From: Mycteria americana
Lineage: Eukaryota; Chordata; Aves; Ciconiiformes; Ciconiidae
Reading direction: 5' to 3'
Length of the DNA: 64,000 bases
Assembly: GCF_035582795.1 (NCBI RefSeq)
Contig: NC_134370.1
Coordinates: forward strand, 39,109,501-39,173,500
Shown here: piece by piece, positions 24,866 to 35,709 of the stretch
Position numbering within the stretch: position 1 is the first letter of the stretch
Layout: every line of letters starts with the position of its first letter
Made by a program: the position numbers and the translations under genes
Notes under the pieces: model-generated
The model's input: only the letters and a program-made list of their open reading frames with translations
Databases searched by the model: none
Told to the model about the DNA's origin: nothing

Positions 24866-27800
24866 TGCTCAAATAAGAAGGCAGTAAAATAATTACTAGG
24901 ACACAGTAAGCTTGCGCGTTAGCACAGAATGTAAATTTTAAATTTAAATGAAAAATATTGTTACGTACTAAGATGTTCTCAAGAAAAGATCTGCATTTAC
25001 AAGGCATTGCTTAGGGCATAAAGACTTCTGCAGGGACTGGCTGAGATGTAGTCACTAAGAACGGAAAGAGCTTTCTGGAGCCATATGTTTATTAAAAAGC
25101 AAAGTTTGATATTGCCAGAGCACACCAAGACATCCTGACCCAGCAGCCGCTGTAGGAAAATTCCTCACCTATCTCCATCTCAGCCCCTGACTGTCAGTTA
25201 TACCTCATCCCTGCTCACCAAAGCCAGTGACATCGGCTCCAGAAGGCATGGGGTGCCCTGAATCAGAGAGCTAGCAGCAGCAGAACGTGGGTCTCGGCTC
25301 CCAGCTCTCCTGCCTCTGTCTTCTCAAGAGGATTATTGGGAAGAGGGGAAGGAAAAATTGCAATGGGGAAAAAAGTACAACAAATAAATCAACAGGAAGG
25401 AAGAGTCAAGACACAAGGGAAAGGGCAAAGCAATCGTGAGAGAAGTTTCACTGTCAACACTAATATAGAGCTACTTAAAATAACCTGAGATACATAAACC
25501 GGGGGGGACGGGGGACTCTTAGCGTCAAACCTGCCTCCACCAAAATTAAGTTATTAATTTTGACTTCTCCTCCTCCCAGTTGTCCATACATTCCATTTAC
25601 AAACTGGTACTAGCAAGAGAGATTTCTACAAGGGTAATTCATACAAAGAGTGCCCGGAGGTGGATTCCAGCTACAGAGGCATCTGGATCCACTCCTTTCC
25701 CAATCCCTAAGAGAGACCAAACCACTCCTGCTCTTTTCCCCCCCTGTAACTCCAAATTTTCACCTTACCCAGTGCAATTTTCAGATAAAGGATTACTCAC
25801 ATTACTGAAGTTATTAGCTTACTAAGACGCATAAATCAGTTTCAAGAATGAAAATGAAATCTAGCAGCAAAAGTAATTTCTTCTCAGGTATGAGATTGAG
25901 GAAATATTTGATCACATGAATTTCGCTAGAGAGGGGAACCACATTTGTTTCGCAGCACGATTCAAATTGATGGAGAGCCTATGAAGCATCAATCTATAAC
26001 ACGCTGCCAGGTCTTTAGCAGAAACCTAAGCCATAGCCTGGCAATTTCTTTTTAACTGCCAATGCAGTAAGGGTTCACCTCTTCCCAAAATCCTCAGCCC
26101 TGAAACTGCACACTTCCAACTCTGCAGCTCTCTACACCCAACGATCACTCGTCCTCCCCTTGGGGAGGATCAGTGCCATCTCTCAAATAGTCAGGATTTA
26201 GTATTAAACTTTGTTCTGCTCTGAATGCAGCTGCTATTAAAGCCATACTATTGCATTTCGTAACGTGTTTAAAAATTCAGTCTAATATTGCACTACCAAC
26301 ACGTTTTGGTGTTCTGAAACCACCTCGCCATTAACGCAGCTTATTTAGTATAATGACTTACTGAGATGATATCCATTAAGACTCCATTATTTATGCCATC
26401 CTCACCTCATGAGTTGCCTTATTCTGCCAAATTTATAATTTAGCATCATAAGACACAAAGTGAAATTAAAACAGAAAAACCATGGCTAGTTGGAATCCAG
26501 CTTGTTAAACTACCACTTTTACACACACATGTTCTCCTCCTCAATTTAATGCATACATCCTTATTATTAGCTCTATTTAAATTAAGGAAAATGTAGGTTT
26601 CTCTGTTACTATCAGTTGCTCTAATCCCTCCCCTATTTTTAAGCTCCACATACCCACACCTGGGCTCTTACTGCTTGCAAACAAATAGTCTGCTAGGAAC
26701 TGCAGATCATCCTGAGATAGCAAGTACTGTAGAGAAGAAATAACCATCTCTCCTTGGGCTGTACAAGTCACCCATGCTGATTTCTACCAAGCCTGCTGCC
26801 ACAGGAGCTTTGCCTTAGGCTCAAGCAAACTGGCCAGAGAAGAGTCACAAACCCCAAACACTGCCGCACAGAGCCTAGATTAAAACCTACAAGACTGAAA
26901 ATAATTTTACTGATCTTCAGTGCTAAGTAGAGAATACAATGTGTCGTGAAGACACACACAAGACTTTCGATTTAGCTTTAATAAAGCATTATTAGTAATT
27001 GCAACTGGATTACTTATAAGGGTATAGGTCAGTAGCTAGCTCGGTCTTGGTCCCTTGGGAACTTGAAAGGGAGACAGGAATGTTTACTCACTAGGGAAAG
27101 ATCTTTGCCCCCACACCTTCAAACATTTAACGTCTATTTAGGATGAAGACTTTGGTGCCAACTAAAATGGCAGAAGCAGCATCGCTTGGCAAGCTCAACA
27201 GCAACCCCAAATCTAACCTGCTAGCTGAGTTGCTAGAGGACTTGTGATGTTAAATGCTGCTTTTTCCTGGTTAAACTTTGCCTTTCCCCTCCCCCCCAAA
27301 TGCAGCCTATTCCTTGGGCTTTTCTAGCTCTAAAATATTTTAGTAAACCCCAGCACTGACAAACTCCCTAGAAGCATCTCCATAGAAGCCAGTTGGTAAC
27401 TAGTGAAGCTGTAAAAACAAAAACCAAACAAAAAACTTACCTCACCCTTTATGAAGGATAATGACCCTGTTTCATGAGCTACCTCTACCTTAATCAGTCC
27501 AATGTGAAATTTTCTTTTTCCAATCGCTATTCCCAAATAATCAGGCTGTCTTTGCAAACCAGCCACAAGAGCAGGCGCACCAGAGTGGAGGCATTTTTGC
27601 AGGAGGAATAAAATGACACTGATTTGAAGAGCAAAGGTGTGTCAGAGAACTGTTGGCAGAGGGGTAGAAAACATAACACTCCGGCCTTTTTCTGTAGAAA
27701 GTTATGGTCAGCAGGAATATGGCTGCTTAATGACCTGAGTGAGTTAACTTGCCTTGCACAATCTGTGTAGATGGGATGTGATTTTCCTGACAATTCCTAA

Positions 27801-30800
27801 CTTTCACACCACAAATGCAAAGACCCTCCTTGAAGCTCCCACCCTTTCTCCAGCCAACAGCCACCTACCTGCGTGTACCTTGCAATAACAAACAAAAAAA
27901 TCGTAGAGCAGTTAAAGTAGATTTACAAAGTGCTTATGGCTTACTTGGCTCCAAGAAAACTGGTGTTAATTCTTAATGAATAAACATGAGTTTTACAAGA
28001 AAACAATGCTGGGAGAAAAAAACCTAAGTATTCTGCAGAGAAACCAAAAGCCTCACTAGGCTGTGAAGGTGACAATTCAACAGGCTTGAGTTATCTGCAG
28101 ATACATGTCCAGCTCCAGAAAAAGACAGGTTTCTTTTTTGGAGGTAGGCAGCAGAGCATCATTTCAGAATTTGACATGGCCAAGTCCATACCACTTTTCC
28201 TCTCCGACTAGGAGGAAAAAGATTTGTGAACCCACCAAGAACTTGAATTTGAATATCTTTGAACAGTAATTTCTTCCTTTCCCATTCTGTCTTTTAAACA
28301 GAAACATCACCTACCCCAGCCACAGCCACTTGGCTTCTTTAGAAAATGCCTCTCCTGCCTAAAGAGCTACACTTTGATGGCACATATCCAAAGAAATTTT
28401 AAATAAAAATCTTACTGAAACAAACAAAAAAGTTACAGCATCTGCATTTCATCTACCAGATGGCAATTTCATGGGAATTCAAGAGAAGAGCGCTGTTTCC
28501 CCCCAAAAAAGGAAAAAGCAAGTCTCAGCTGCTGCGGTTGCTTTTCCAGCAACACATCATTGGATTAGCTTGAACTTCAGAGGGAAAAAAGGATACAGAT
28601 AAGCCTGGCTAGTGCCTTGTGGTTTTAGAACACGACCTGAGGAGCTCACTTTCAGCATGTACAAACCAACAACAAATACTTGGCTCCATCCAAGGTGACC
28701 AGGCAGATAGCATGCCTGTGCTTGCATGCTGATCTGGAGCAAATGCCCCACCAAGCAGAGGACCAGATGAGTCACGGTGCCTGACCACTACCACCCATCA
28801 CCTCCCTCCCTGCAGCCACAAAACCAAAAAGCAAAATATCCATCAGCAGATGAAGGAGTTTTACTTCACAGTCCACCAAAACGTAAGCCAACAGAAAAAA
28901 AAAAAAAGGGATTATATTAATGGAAATAGCAACCCATAGTTACAGACTGTAAGAAGAGGTGTAAAGAAACACCTCTGCATATCAGTGCTGTTAGGGTTTC
29001 AATTAACAGAGGCGGGGACAAACTCCCTGCCAACTCCAATATACAGCAAGCACATACCTGGTGCGTGCACTGGGCAGCTGCACACAGAGCATCCAAGACT
29101 GTGACAATCCTCCTGTATTCTTTAACACCAACTGGCATAAGGCAGGCGTCAATTCTTGCAGATATTCCTTGTGTTTGTATCATAGCTAAGATTTCAGTAA
29201 AAAAAAAAATACAACTACTCTTCTAGCTCTTGAAGCAAAAACGGCAGAGATGGAAAGTTTGCATCAAACTAATGAAAACACAGATGTTAAAGTGGTGGTA
29301 CATAACATAACTAGTCTATACAGATACTGGGTCTGATTTCAATGTTGCCATGTTGGCTCTGTCTGCATCACAGATTGACACACTACAAATTATGAAGCTA
29401 CACGGATTCACAGGTCTCGTTTCAAGCACAGGTCAGCTGCAGCATTGCTCATCTCAAACCATGATCTTCTTCCTTGCTGTCTGCATGAGGATCTTGGGTT
29501 TCACTTCAAAGAACTATAAACTCTAACAGTAACAGAAAAACCCAAGACTGAGATTCAGGGACCCTGGAGACTTAAAAGAAACCTCCGCACGAGAGAAGCC
29601 AACTATTTTCTATTTAAAAAAAACAAATCTGAAAACCATTACTTTACACCACTGATTTGTTTTGTGGTGGGTAGAGGAAGAGTGACAAGCTGTCACAGGC
29701 TGCAGGGACAGAAAAGAAACCCTGTAATGAATCAAAGGCTGTTTATGCAAAGCATTTAAGGCCACACCTTCACAGCTATTATAAACCAGCACGAGTAGCT
29801 GGCCTGCCCCCGGCTGTGTATTTCCACACACCTGGCTACTCAAAATTCCCAGTTACAAGGATCAGCACTTTGATCCACTTAACCTTCTCCTGCCCCACAA
29901 CCACAGTAGTGCCACCCCAGACAAGAGGATCTCTTCACGTGGCAGTACTGCCAGCTCCAAGAGATGGTGGGACTGCAATTAAAAGCTGCTCTTGACAGAG
30001 GTTAAATTCAGAATGCATGAAAAGAAACTCCATGGCAGGTTTCTTTGGGGAAAAAAATAGTCACTGCACTCACAGAGAAGGTAGCAGGCAAAGATAACCC
30101 AGAATTTACTAGCCAAGGACTTTTCAGATAATGCTACAGAAGCTGCAGTAGAACAATGTGTGATCTGAACAGTCAAGCTGTCTATTTTTCCTGTTTTACA
30201 GTATCTTAAAACTTTCACTAAGGGACAACCCTGCCAAAGACTTTCGGATGGTATGTGCTTAGGCAGACAAAGTGCATTTTGACTCAGACTTTACGGAGTC
30301 CTTGCATTTCTTACTAAAAGTGTCAAACACATCACCCTAAAGAGATATATAGCCATCCTCCTGATTAAGAGATAGCCATACCATTTGCAACACACCTTTC
30401 TCAAAATCATCTGCTTTAAAAAAAGTCAAAATATTCTTCTCAAAGGCATACAACGCTGGCTACAATACTCAACAACCCTGAGTAACTGTTTCCTACTGAA
30501 TTATCTCAAACAGCATCATCACACTCAAAGTCACATCTACACCAAAATAAGTTTTCACTAACACCCTGGCAATGTCCCAGCAGGAAGGCACAGCATCTGG
30601 AAAATTAACAAATACATTTTTTACTATTGTTCACAAGCATCCTCAGCCCTACTGCCTTGCACTGTGTTAAAATACTGTGCACCAGCAAGGCCACTGGAAA
30701 CTTAGGAAGAATTAAACAACTATTTCTATATCCCAGCTCAGTCCATTTCAAAAAGCGTTACCACAGCAAATGGAATAGCATGCAGCAATGCGTTTTTATA

Positions 30801-33009
30801 AGAAACCTAACATGATTACTACAGAACTTATTTTGCTCAAGAAATGCAAAAACAGTTGTATCCACATTCTAGATCTGAAGATAGCTGATGGCTCCCTCAA
30901 ATATCACCTGAAAAATGTAATGCTTATGGGCTCCTGCTTCAAAGTCCTCCTGAGACTTCAAAGGATTTGCAAGTCTTGCAGTTTGTCCTGTTAAACTGCC
31001 CGAGGACAATGGTACAATCTCCTCTGAAAACACTACTGCAAGCTTACCCGGGAACCTGACTTCTCAGCCTGAGAGGCACAACAGGAACCTATACAGAGAA
31101 GTTACACAATGACCAATAAGGCACAGGGAGCTCCAGAGAGCCCCCAGTAGGCAGACATTAATGATGTAAGCAAGGCACACCATTCTTTTTCCTCCAGAGC
31201 ATGAAATTTCAACTTCTTTCGTTCAGGAAGCATAATTAATATCACAAAAGTTTCTGCAGAAAATGGGCCATTTGGAGAACAAGCTGTTTCCACGAGTAAA
31301 CAAAGAACAGGGCTTACATGAGCTTAAGACAAACTGCTGAATACACACATTATACTCTTTCTAACGTACCACTGAATACTAGAAAATTTGAGAAGGTGGT
31401 TATAAGCCACGGGACCCTTCATGCCCTCTTCTGGCAGCAGCTATATTGGCTAAAGAAGCTGCTGCCTGAAACTGCTGCCCACCTTGACCCCCCCTCTAGA
31501 GTCCCAGAGAAGTGGGCAGTGATGACGCTAGAACACATTTCCCTTGCACCCTTGGATTGGCCAAGAAATGCTTTGTTACTCCTGATGGACAAGCATGCAT
31601 AGTTTAAGCGTCTTTAGTTAGTTTTGGTTGTTTGTTTGTTTTTAAGATACCTCCCCATATTCAAATACATTTTTACTGAGTGCATAGAAATAGTGAGTTG
31701 CACTGGGTTTTCAGGGGGGAGTGTGATATTTTATGAAAGTGGCACAACTGAGGTTAGGTTGACAGGAAGCTCCAGGCAGCAGCCTTCTTCCACAGCTTGC
31801 TCCCATGCCCTCTTTGCTCCTCCTTCCAAATCACACAGCACTACTGAAGCCTTCCAACAGAAAAGTCAGCACAACTTCTCACACTACAAAAAGGCAACCT
31901 ATTTTCCTACAGCTTTAGGAAAAATCCTGGGTAAACACTTCAGAACAAGAATAATTCCAAACAGGGCAGATTTAAGGGTAAATATCAGCCAGATGATTAG
32001 TTCAGGAGAGTTAAAAGTATCTGAGAGCAGGGGGACATCATGCTGTCAGTTGCACACCCCAGCAAGCAGCAATACCATCCTTACCTGTAGCACAAGCGTA
32101 TTTGCTCCCAGCTCGCAGGTCAGGCCGTCACAAAGAATGCTGGGAATTATTTCTCGGCAATTGCAGGGCTATGTTCTAAAAACAAGAAAAAAAACATAAT
32201 AAAGATTATAATTCTTTGCTGCCAGCAACATGCTGCACACAGTCTCCCTTCTGGCAGTCATGTTCTGCGAAGTAGTGCTCACACATATCAACCTCAGTAC
32301 TTGCATCTCAGACTGCCCGCCAAATAAATCCAGAAAGGAAAAAATGGTCACGCAGCTGATTAAAAAAAAAAAAAGCCAGCTAGGCCTTTACTTTAAGTCA
32401 AGTCCAAGCTGGCACTCAAGTTTCTAGAAGAGAAAGCCTCAAAAAATCCTGCCCTGTTTGACTTCCCCACCCCTGGTCAGCAGACCCCACTAAACAGACT
32501 CAGATTTACCGCCTTTCCCAAGCAGCTCATTAAACTAAAGGCAAACAGGGTATACATAAATCATGCAATGTTAAAGATCAGGCCTTTCTATACTCTCAGT
32601 ATTTTACTAACCCAAATTCACCCTAAAGGTTTTTCCAAAGACAAACTGCACATCAAATACAGTCTGGCTATTTAGTGAAGTTAAAGCTGTTTAACAAACG
32701 GCTATGAAGAAAAATTGCTTTGACGTTAGCAATAACACACAGCAATAATTCACACAACCCTGGCAACGCCGTGAGCAATCCCCTACAGCAACAAGAAAAA
32801 TAAACCAAAACCAGGGAGCAGGGGACTCAACACCTCGCACTGCATGACAGCTCCCCAAAACACTCCTTGCAGGCCCCCCTTGGCCCAGGCACGCCGAAGG
32901 GGATCCTTCCTTCTCCTGCAGCTTTCCCAGCAGGAGAAGCTGAACGCTATAATGGAGACACAGACCCTAAGGTTTATTTCACAGAGAAGAAATTATAGTA
33001 TTACTGCAG

Positions 33010-33500
33010 GGGCTCGGGGGACGGAGGAGCCATAACACGGCACCCCGAGCCCCCTGTGACCCGGAAAGCCCGGGTTCCCCGGACAGCAGCTCTCCCTCTG
33101 CCCCTGGGCCCGGCCCCCGCCTCAGCCCGTTTCACAGTGAGCACCCGCCTACGCGCCCACAGCCCACTCCCGCCGGGGCGCGGGGAAGGGAAGGGCCATC
33201 CCGAGCAGAGGCACCACGCCCAGCGGGGCTCTGCCGACGGCTGCGGGGGAGCGGGCAGGAGTCCCGGCCCGGCCCCACTCACCTCAGCCCGCCGCCAGCC
33301 CCACCGCCCCTCCGGAGCGCACGCAGGCCCCGCCCCCCACAGCGGCGCTTCCGGGGGCGGTGGCACGCCGGAAGGCGGAGGGGGGCAGGGCGGTGCCTGG
33401 GGAGGCGGGGCGTGGTTTGTGCGGAAGGGGCGGTGCCTTGCGCGGGAGGGGCGGGGTCTGGGGGCGGAGGGGCGGGGCGTCTGTGGCGCCCGGGAGCCGT
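33010..33500 (-). promoter_or_regulatory. MICU1: MICU1 CpG-island promoter
   Basis: Dense CpG sequence surrounds the first-exon donor. On the plus strand upstream of the gene there are GC boxes (GGGGCGG at 33427-33433 and 33461-33467, GGGGCGGGG at 33448-33456, GGGGCGGGGC at 33469-33478). There are ETS/GABP-type sites: CCGGAAGCG on the minus strand at 33346-33354, CCGGAAG on the plus strand at 33368-33374, and CGGAAG at 33422-33427. No TATA box precedes the exon. GABP (NRF-2) plus Sp1 is a common promoter composition for nuclear genes of mitochondrial proteins. The upstream edge runs directly into the TATATAGG-type minisatellite. Confidence 0.8.
33283..33360 (-). other. MICU1: MICU1 exon 1, non-coding (start estimated)
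   Basis: On the minus strand GGCTGAG|GTGAGT gives a near-consensus donor with the exon ending at 33283. The sequence upstream of it is GC-rich, lacks ATG, and joins to exon 2 so that the 5' untranslated leader ends ...CTGAG-G-ATG. The length is unknown because the transcription start cannot be seen; 33360 is placed just upstream of the ETS site. No other good minus-strand donor was noticed in the island. Confidence 0.65.
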
Positions 33501-33529
33501 GTAGGGTCCGAGGGGCCGGTTTGGGGGGT

Positions 33530-34093
33530 CTGAGAGGCGTCTATACCTGTCCTGGAAGGCCCCTGTGTAGGCTCTCAGGGTCTTATATACAGGTCCTGAA
33601 AGTCCTGTGTGTGGGGTCTCAGGGACCTACATGCATAGGTCCTGAAATGCATGTATATACTATATAAGGAGCATTTCTATAGGTCCTGTATATAGGGTCT
33701 GAGAGGCTTGTATATAAGGCCTGAAAGATCTGTGTATGGGGTCTCAGGAGCTTATATATAAGTTCTGAAAGGTCTGTATATAGGCTCTTGGGGCCCCTAT
33801 ATATAGGTCCTGAAAGGCTTGTGTATAGAGTATGACAAGCATATCTATAGGGCCTGAAGGGCCTGTATATAGGGTCTGAGGGCCTTGTATATAAGGTCTC
33901 AGGGGCTTATATATAAGTCCTGAAAGGGGTCTCAGGGGCGTGTATATATAGGGTCTGAGCAACCTATATAAACAGGGCCTGAAAGGGCCTATACACGGGG
34001 TTTGAGGGGTTTATATGCAGAGCCTGAGGTACCTATGTGTAGGTTTAAGGCACCAGTGTAATATGTCCTGGGGCTAAGGCCGGGACTTAGGTC
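33530..34093. repeat. Degenerate minisatellite, TATATAGGTCCTGAAAGG / TATATAGGGTCTGAGGGG units
   Basis: About 560 bp of irregular half-units of roughly 20-25 bp alternate between a TATATAGG(G)TCCTGAAAGG-like form and a TATAGGGTCTCAGGGGCTTA-like form. Many units differ by substitutions and small indels. The array begins about 30 bp beyond the GC boxes of the MICU1 promoter and resumes after the telomeric block as CCCTATAGGGTCTGAGG at about 34155-34171. Units carry TATATA and GGG, so transcription-factor-like matches are expected by composition alone. Confidence 0.85.
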
Positions 34094-34152
34094 TTAGGGT
34101 TAGGGTTAGGGTCAGGGTTAGGGTTAGGGGCTAGGGTTAGGGTTAGGGTTAG
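34094..34152 (+). repeat. Interstitial telomeric (TTAGGG) array
   Basis: 59 bp of vertebrate telomere repeat: three TTAGGG, one TCAGGG, two TTAGGG, one 7-bp GCTAGGG variant, two TTAGGG and a final TTAG. The G-rich strand is the plus strand. It is embedded in the flanking TAGGGTCTGAGG minisatellite rather than in unique sequence. It can form a G-quadruplex. Confidence 0.97.
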
Positions 34153-34199
34153 ACCCTATAGGGTCTGAGGGGGCTGCAAGCCCCGGCCATTCCTGCCAT

Positions 34200-35151
34200 A
34201 CCCTACTAAATCTCCCCAGTTTTATTTCTGGAATAGGTAATTCTCTCCCTCTGGACAAACACTTCACACGCCAGAGGGGTTTCCTGCTCACCCGCATCTG
34301 TACCTGGAGCAGATAGGTGATGGAGGTGCCCTTGGCAGTGAAAAAAGTTCTACGAGATCTACAAACCCAGCACGAGAAGGAAAAGGGAGCTCTTCCATCA
34401 CTGTAGAAATGCAGAAAACTTGATTTTTCAGGTGCCGATCACTTAAACTGCAAGTTCCTTAGCAGTATATGGACTGAACTGCTTTTGCTTGCTTTCCCCC
34501 CCGCCCCCCCCGGCATATCTGGTTGAGCATTTCTGTGTGTTTCTAATGATAATTCACTTTAAAAACCGAAGGGATTATCTCATGAGAAATGTGTCTCATG
34601 AGCAGGTCATTCTGCGGGGTCCAGGACAGTTGCTCAGCCCCAGACCCACGGCGAGGAGAGCCAACACTGCTGTAGCGTGGCACAGCCTGAATTAGCAATT
34701 AAATAGAAATCATGGCCTGTTATAACCATCCCTCACCCTCTGATCTGTGCCCGCAAGCCTGGCCAGGCAGTATTAACCATGTCCTCCTAATTCTGCATGG
34801 GTTTCCTCCCTAGGCTATCGAATTTACAAACAAAATCATCATGGGAGGGTTTATTTTTCCCATTGACCATAATATTTACAAAACACTAGGGGAAATATTT
34901 CCACTGAGCTGCCAGCTTGACACCTCCCACCACCACAAACTTCAGTACTGGGGAGGGCAGGGAAGGGCTCAGGACAATGCCCACAGGTAGGAAAACCTCT
35001 CTTTAATCAAGAAAAGATATTGTGCCCTGCTGCTGCCGTGACAGCATGTCCTTCATACTGCCTGCAGTGCTCCTCCCCAAATGGAAAGGGCTGCCTGCCC
35101 CTGGAATGCACAGACATGGAACCTGGGTGGAGAAAAGCATCATGAGAGGAC
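34200..35151. other. Intergenic DNA, nothing recognised
   Basis: Non-repetitive intergenic sequence between the telomeric/minisatellite block and the purine array, with a short C-rich run near 34497-34513. No exon, RNA gene or interspersed repeat was identified. Confidence 0.6.
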
Positions 35152-35709
35152 AGAAAGAGGAAGGAAGGAAGGAAGGAAGGAAGGAAGGAAGGAAGGAAGG
35201 AAGGAAGGAAGGAAGGAAAGGAGGGAGGGAGGAGGGAAGGAAGGGAGGGAGGGAGGGAGGGAAAGAAGAAGAAAGAAAATAGGAAAGAAGAAAAAAGAAA
35301 AAAGAGAAGAAAAGAAGAAAAGAGAAGAAAAAAGAGGAAAGGAAAGGAAAGGAAAGGAAAGGAAAGGAAAGGAAAGGAAAGGAAAGGAAAGGGGAAAAGA
35401 AAAGAAAAGAAAAGAAAAGAAAAGAAAAGAAAAGAAAAGAAAAGAAAAGAAAAGAAAAGAAAAGAAAAGAAAAGAAAAGAAAAGAAAAGAAAAGAAAAGA
35501 AAAGAAAAGAAAAGAAAAGAGAAAAGAAAAGAAAAAAGAAAAGAAAAGAAAAAAAAGAAAGAAAAGAAAGAAAAGAAAAGAAAAGAAAAGAAAAGAAAAG
35601 AAAAGAAAAGAAAAGAAAAGAAAAGAAAAGAAAAGAAAAGAAAAGAAAAGAAAAGAAAAGAAAAGAAAAGAAAAGAAAAGAAAAGAAAAGAAAAGAAAAG
35701 AAAGAAAAA
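35152..35709 (+). repeat. 558-bp homopurine microsatellite array
   Basis: Every base is A or G except one T at 35280. Blocks in order: (GGAA)n about 35159-35219 (about 15 units); mixed GGGA/GGAGGG and GAAAGAAG 35220-35335; (GGAAA)11 35336-35390; GGGG; (AAAAG)25 35395-35519; an interrupted section 35520-35570; (AAAAG)26 35571-35700. Mirror symmetry and complete strand asymmetry favour intramolecular triplex (H-DNA). The long open frames on both strands here (Lys-Glu-Arg-rich or Phe-Leu-Ser-rich) are artefacts of the repeat. Confidence 0.98.

Larger units (their letters stand above)
20713..33282 (-). other. MICU1 intron 1 (12,570 bp)
   Basis: Intron between the non-coding first exon (donor GAG|GTGAGT on the minus strand) and coding exon 2. 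Contents I can support: a perfect 21-bp tandem duplication (21238-21279), a T/A microsatellite near 23497-23520, and a long hairpin at 24794-24865. A 191-codon plus-strand frame at 31624-32199 has no recognisable domain and is regarded as chance. A stretch around 26.2-26.4 kb is low in repeats and AT-rich and could be conserved non-coding DNA; this is only a guess. Confidence 0.8.
1..33360 (-). other. MICU1: MICU1 gene, 5' part (exons 1-3; rest beyond left edge)
   Basis: Partial gene span. Two minus-strand exons read as consecutive parts of MICU1 (mitochondrial calcium uptake 1). This EF-hand protein of the mitochondrial intermembrane space keeps the MCU channel closed at resting calcium and opens it cooperatively when calcium rises. 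Exon 2 ends in phase 2 (AG) and exon 3 opens with G GCC TAC, rebuilding Arg-Ala-Tyr-Ala, as in the human order Arg-Ala-His-Ala. An unspliced-leader exon 1 lies in the CpG island near 33.3 kb. The EF-hand exons and the C-terminal helix are not in the window, so this covers only about the first 115 residues. The right boundary (transcription start) is an estimate. Identity is by recalled family sequence, not by a database search. Confidence 0.93.

Noticed and set aside
31624..32199. 191-codon plus-strand frame in MICU1 intron 1
   Set aside because: No recognisable family, low-complexity Ser/Thr content, antisense to the host gene, no CpG island or splice signals of its own.
33056..33667. 203-codon plus-strand frame across the MICU1 CpG island
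   Set aside because: CpG-island composition artefact running into the minisatellite; no homologue recognised.
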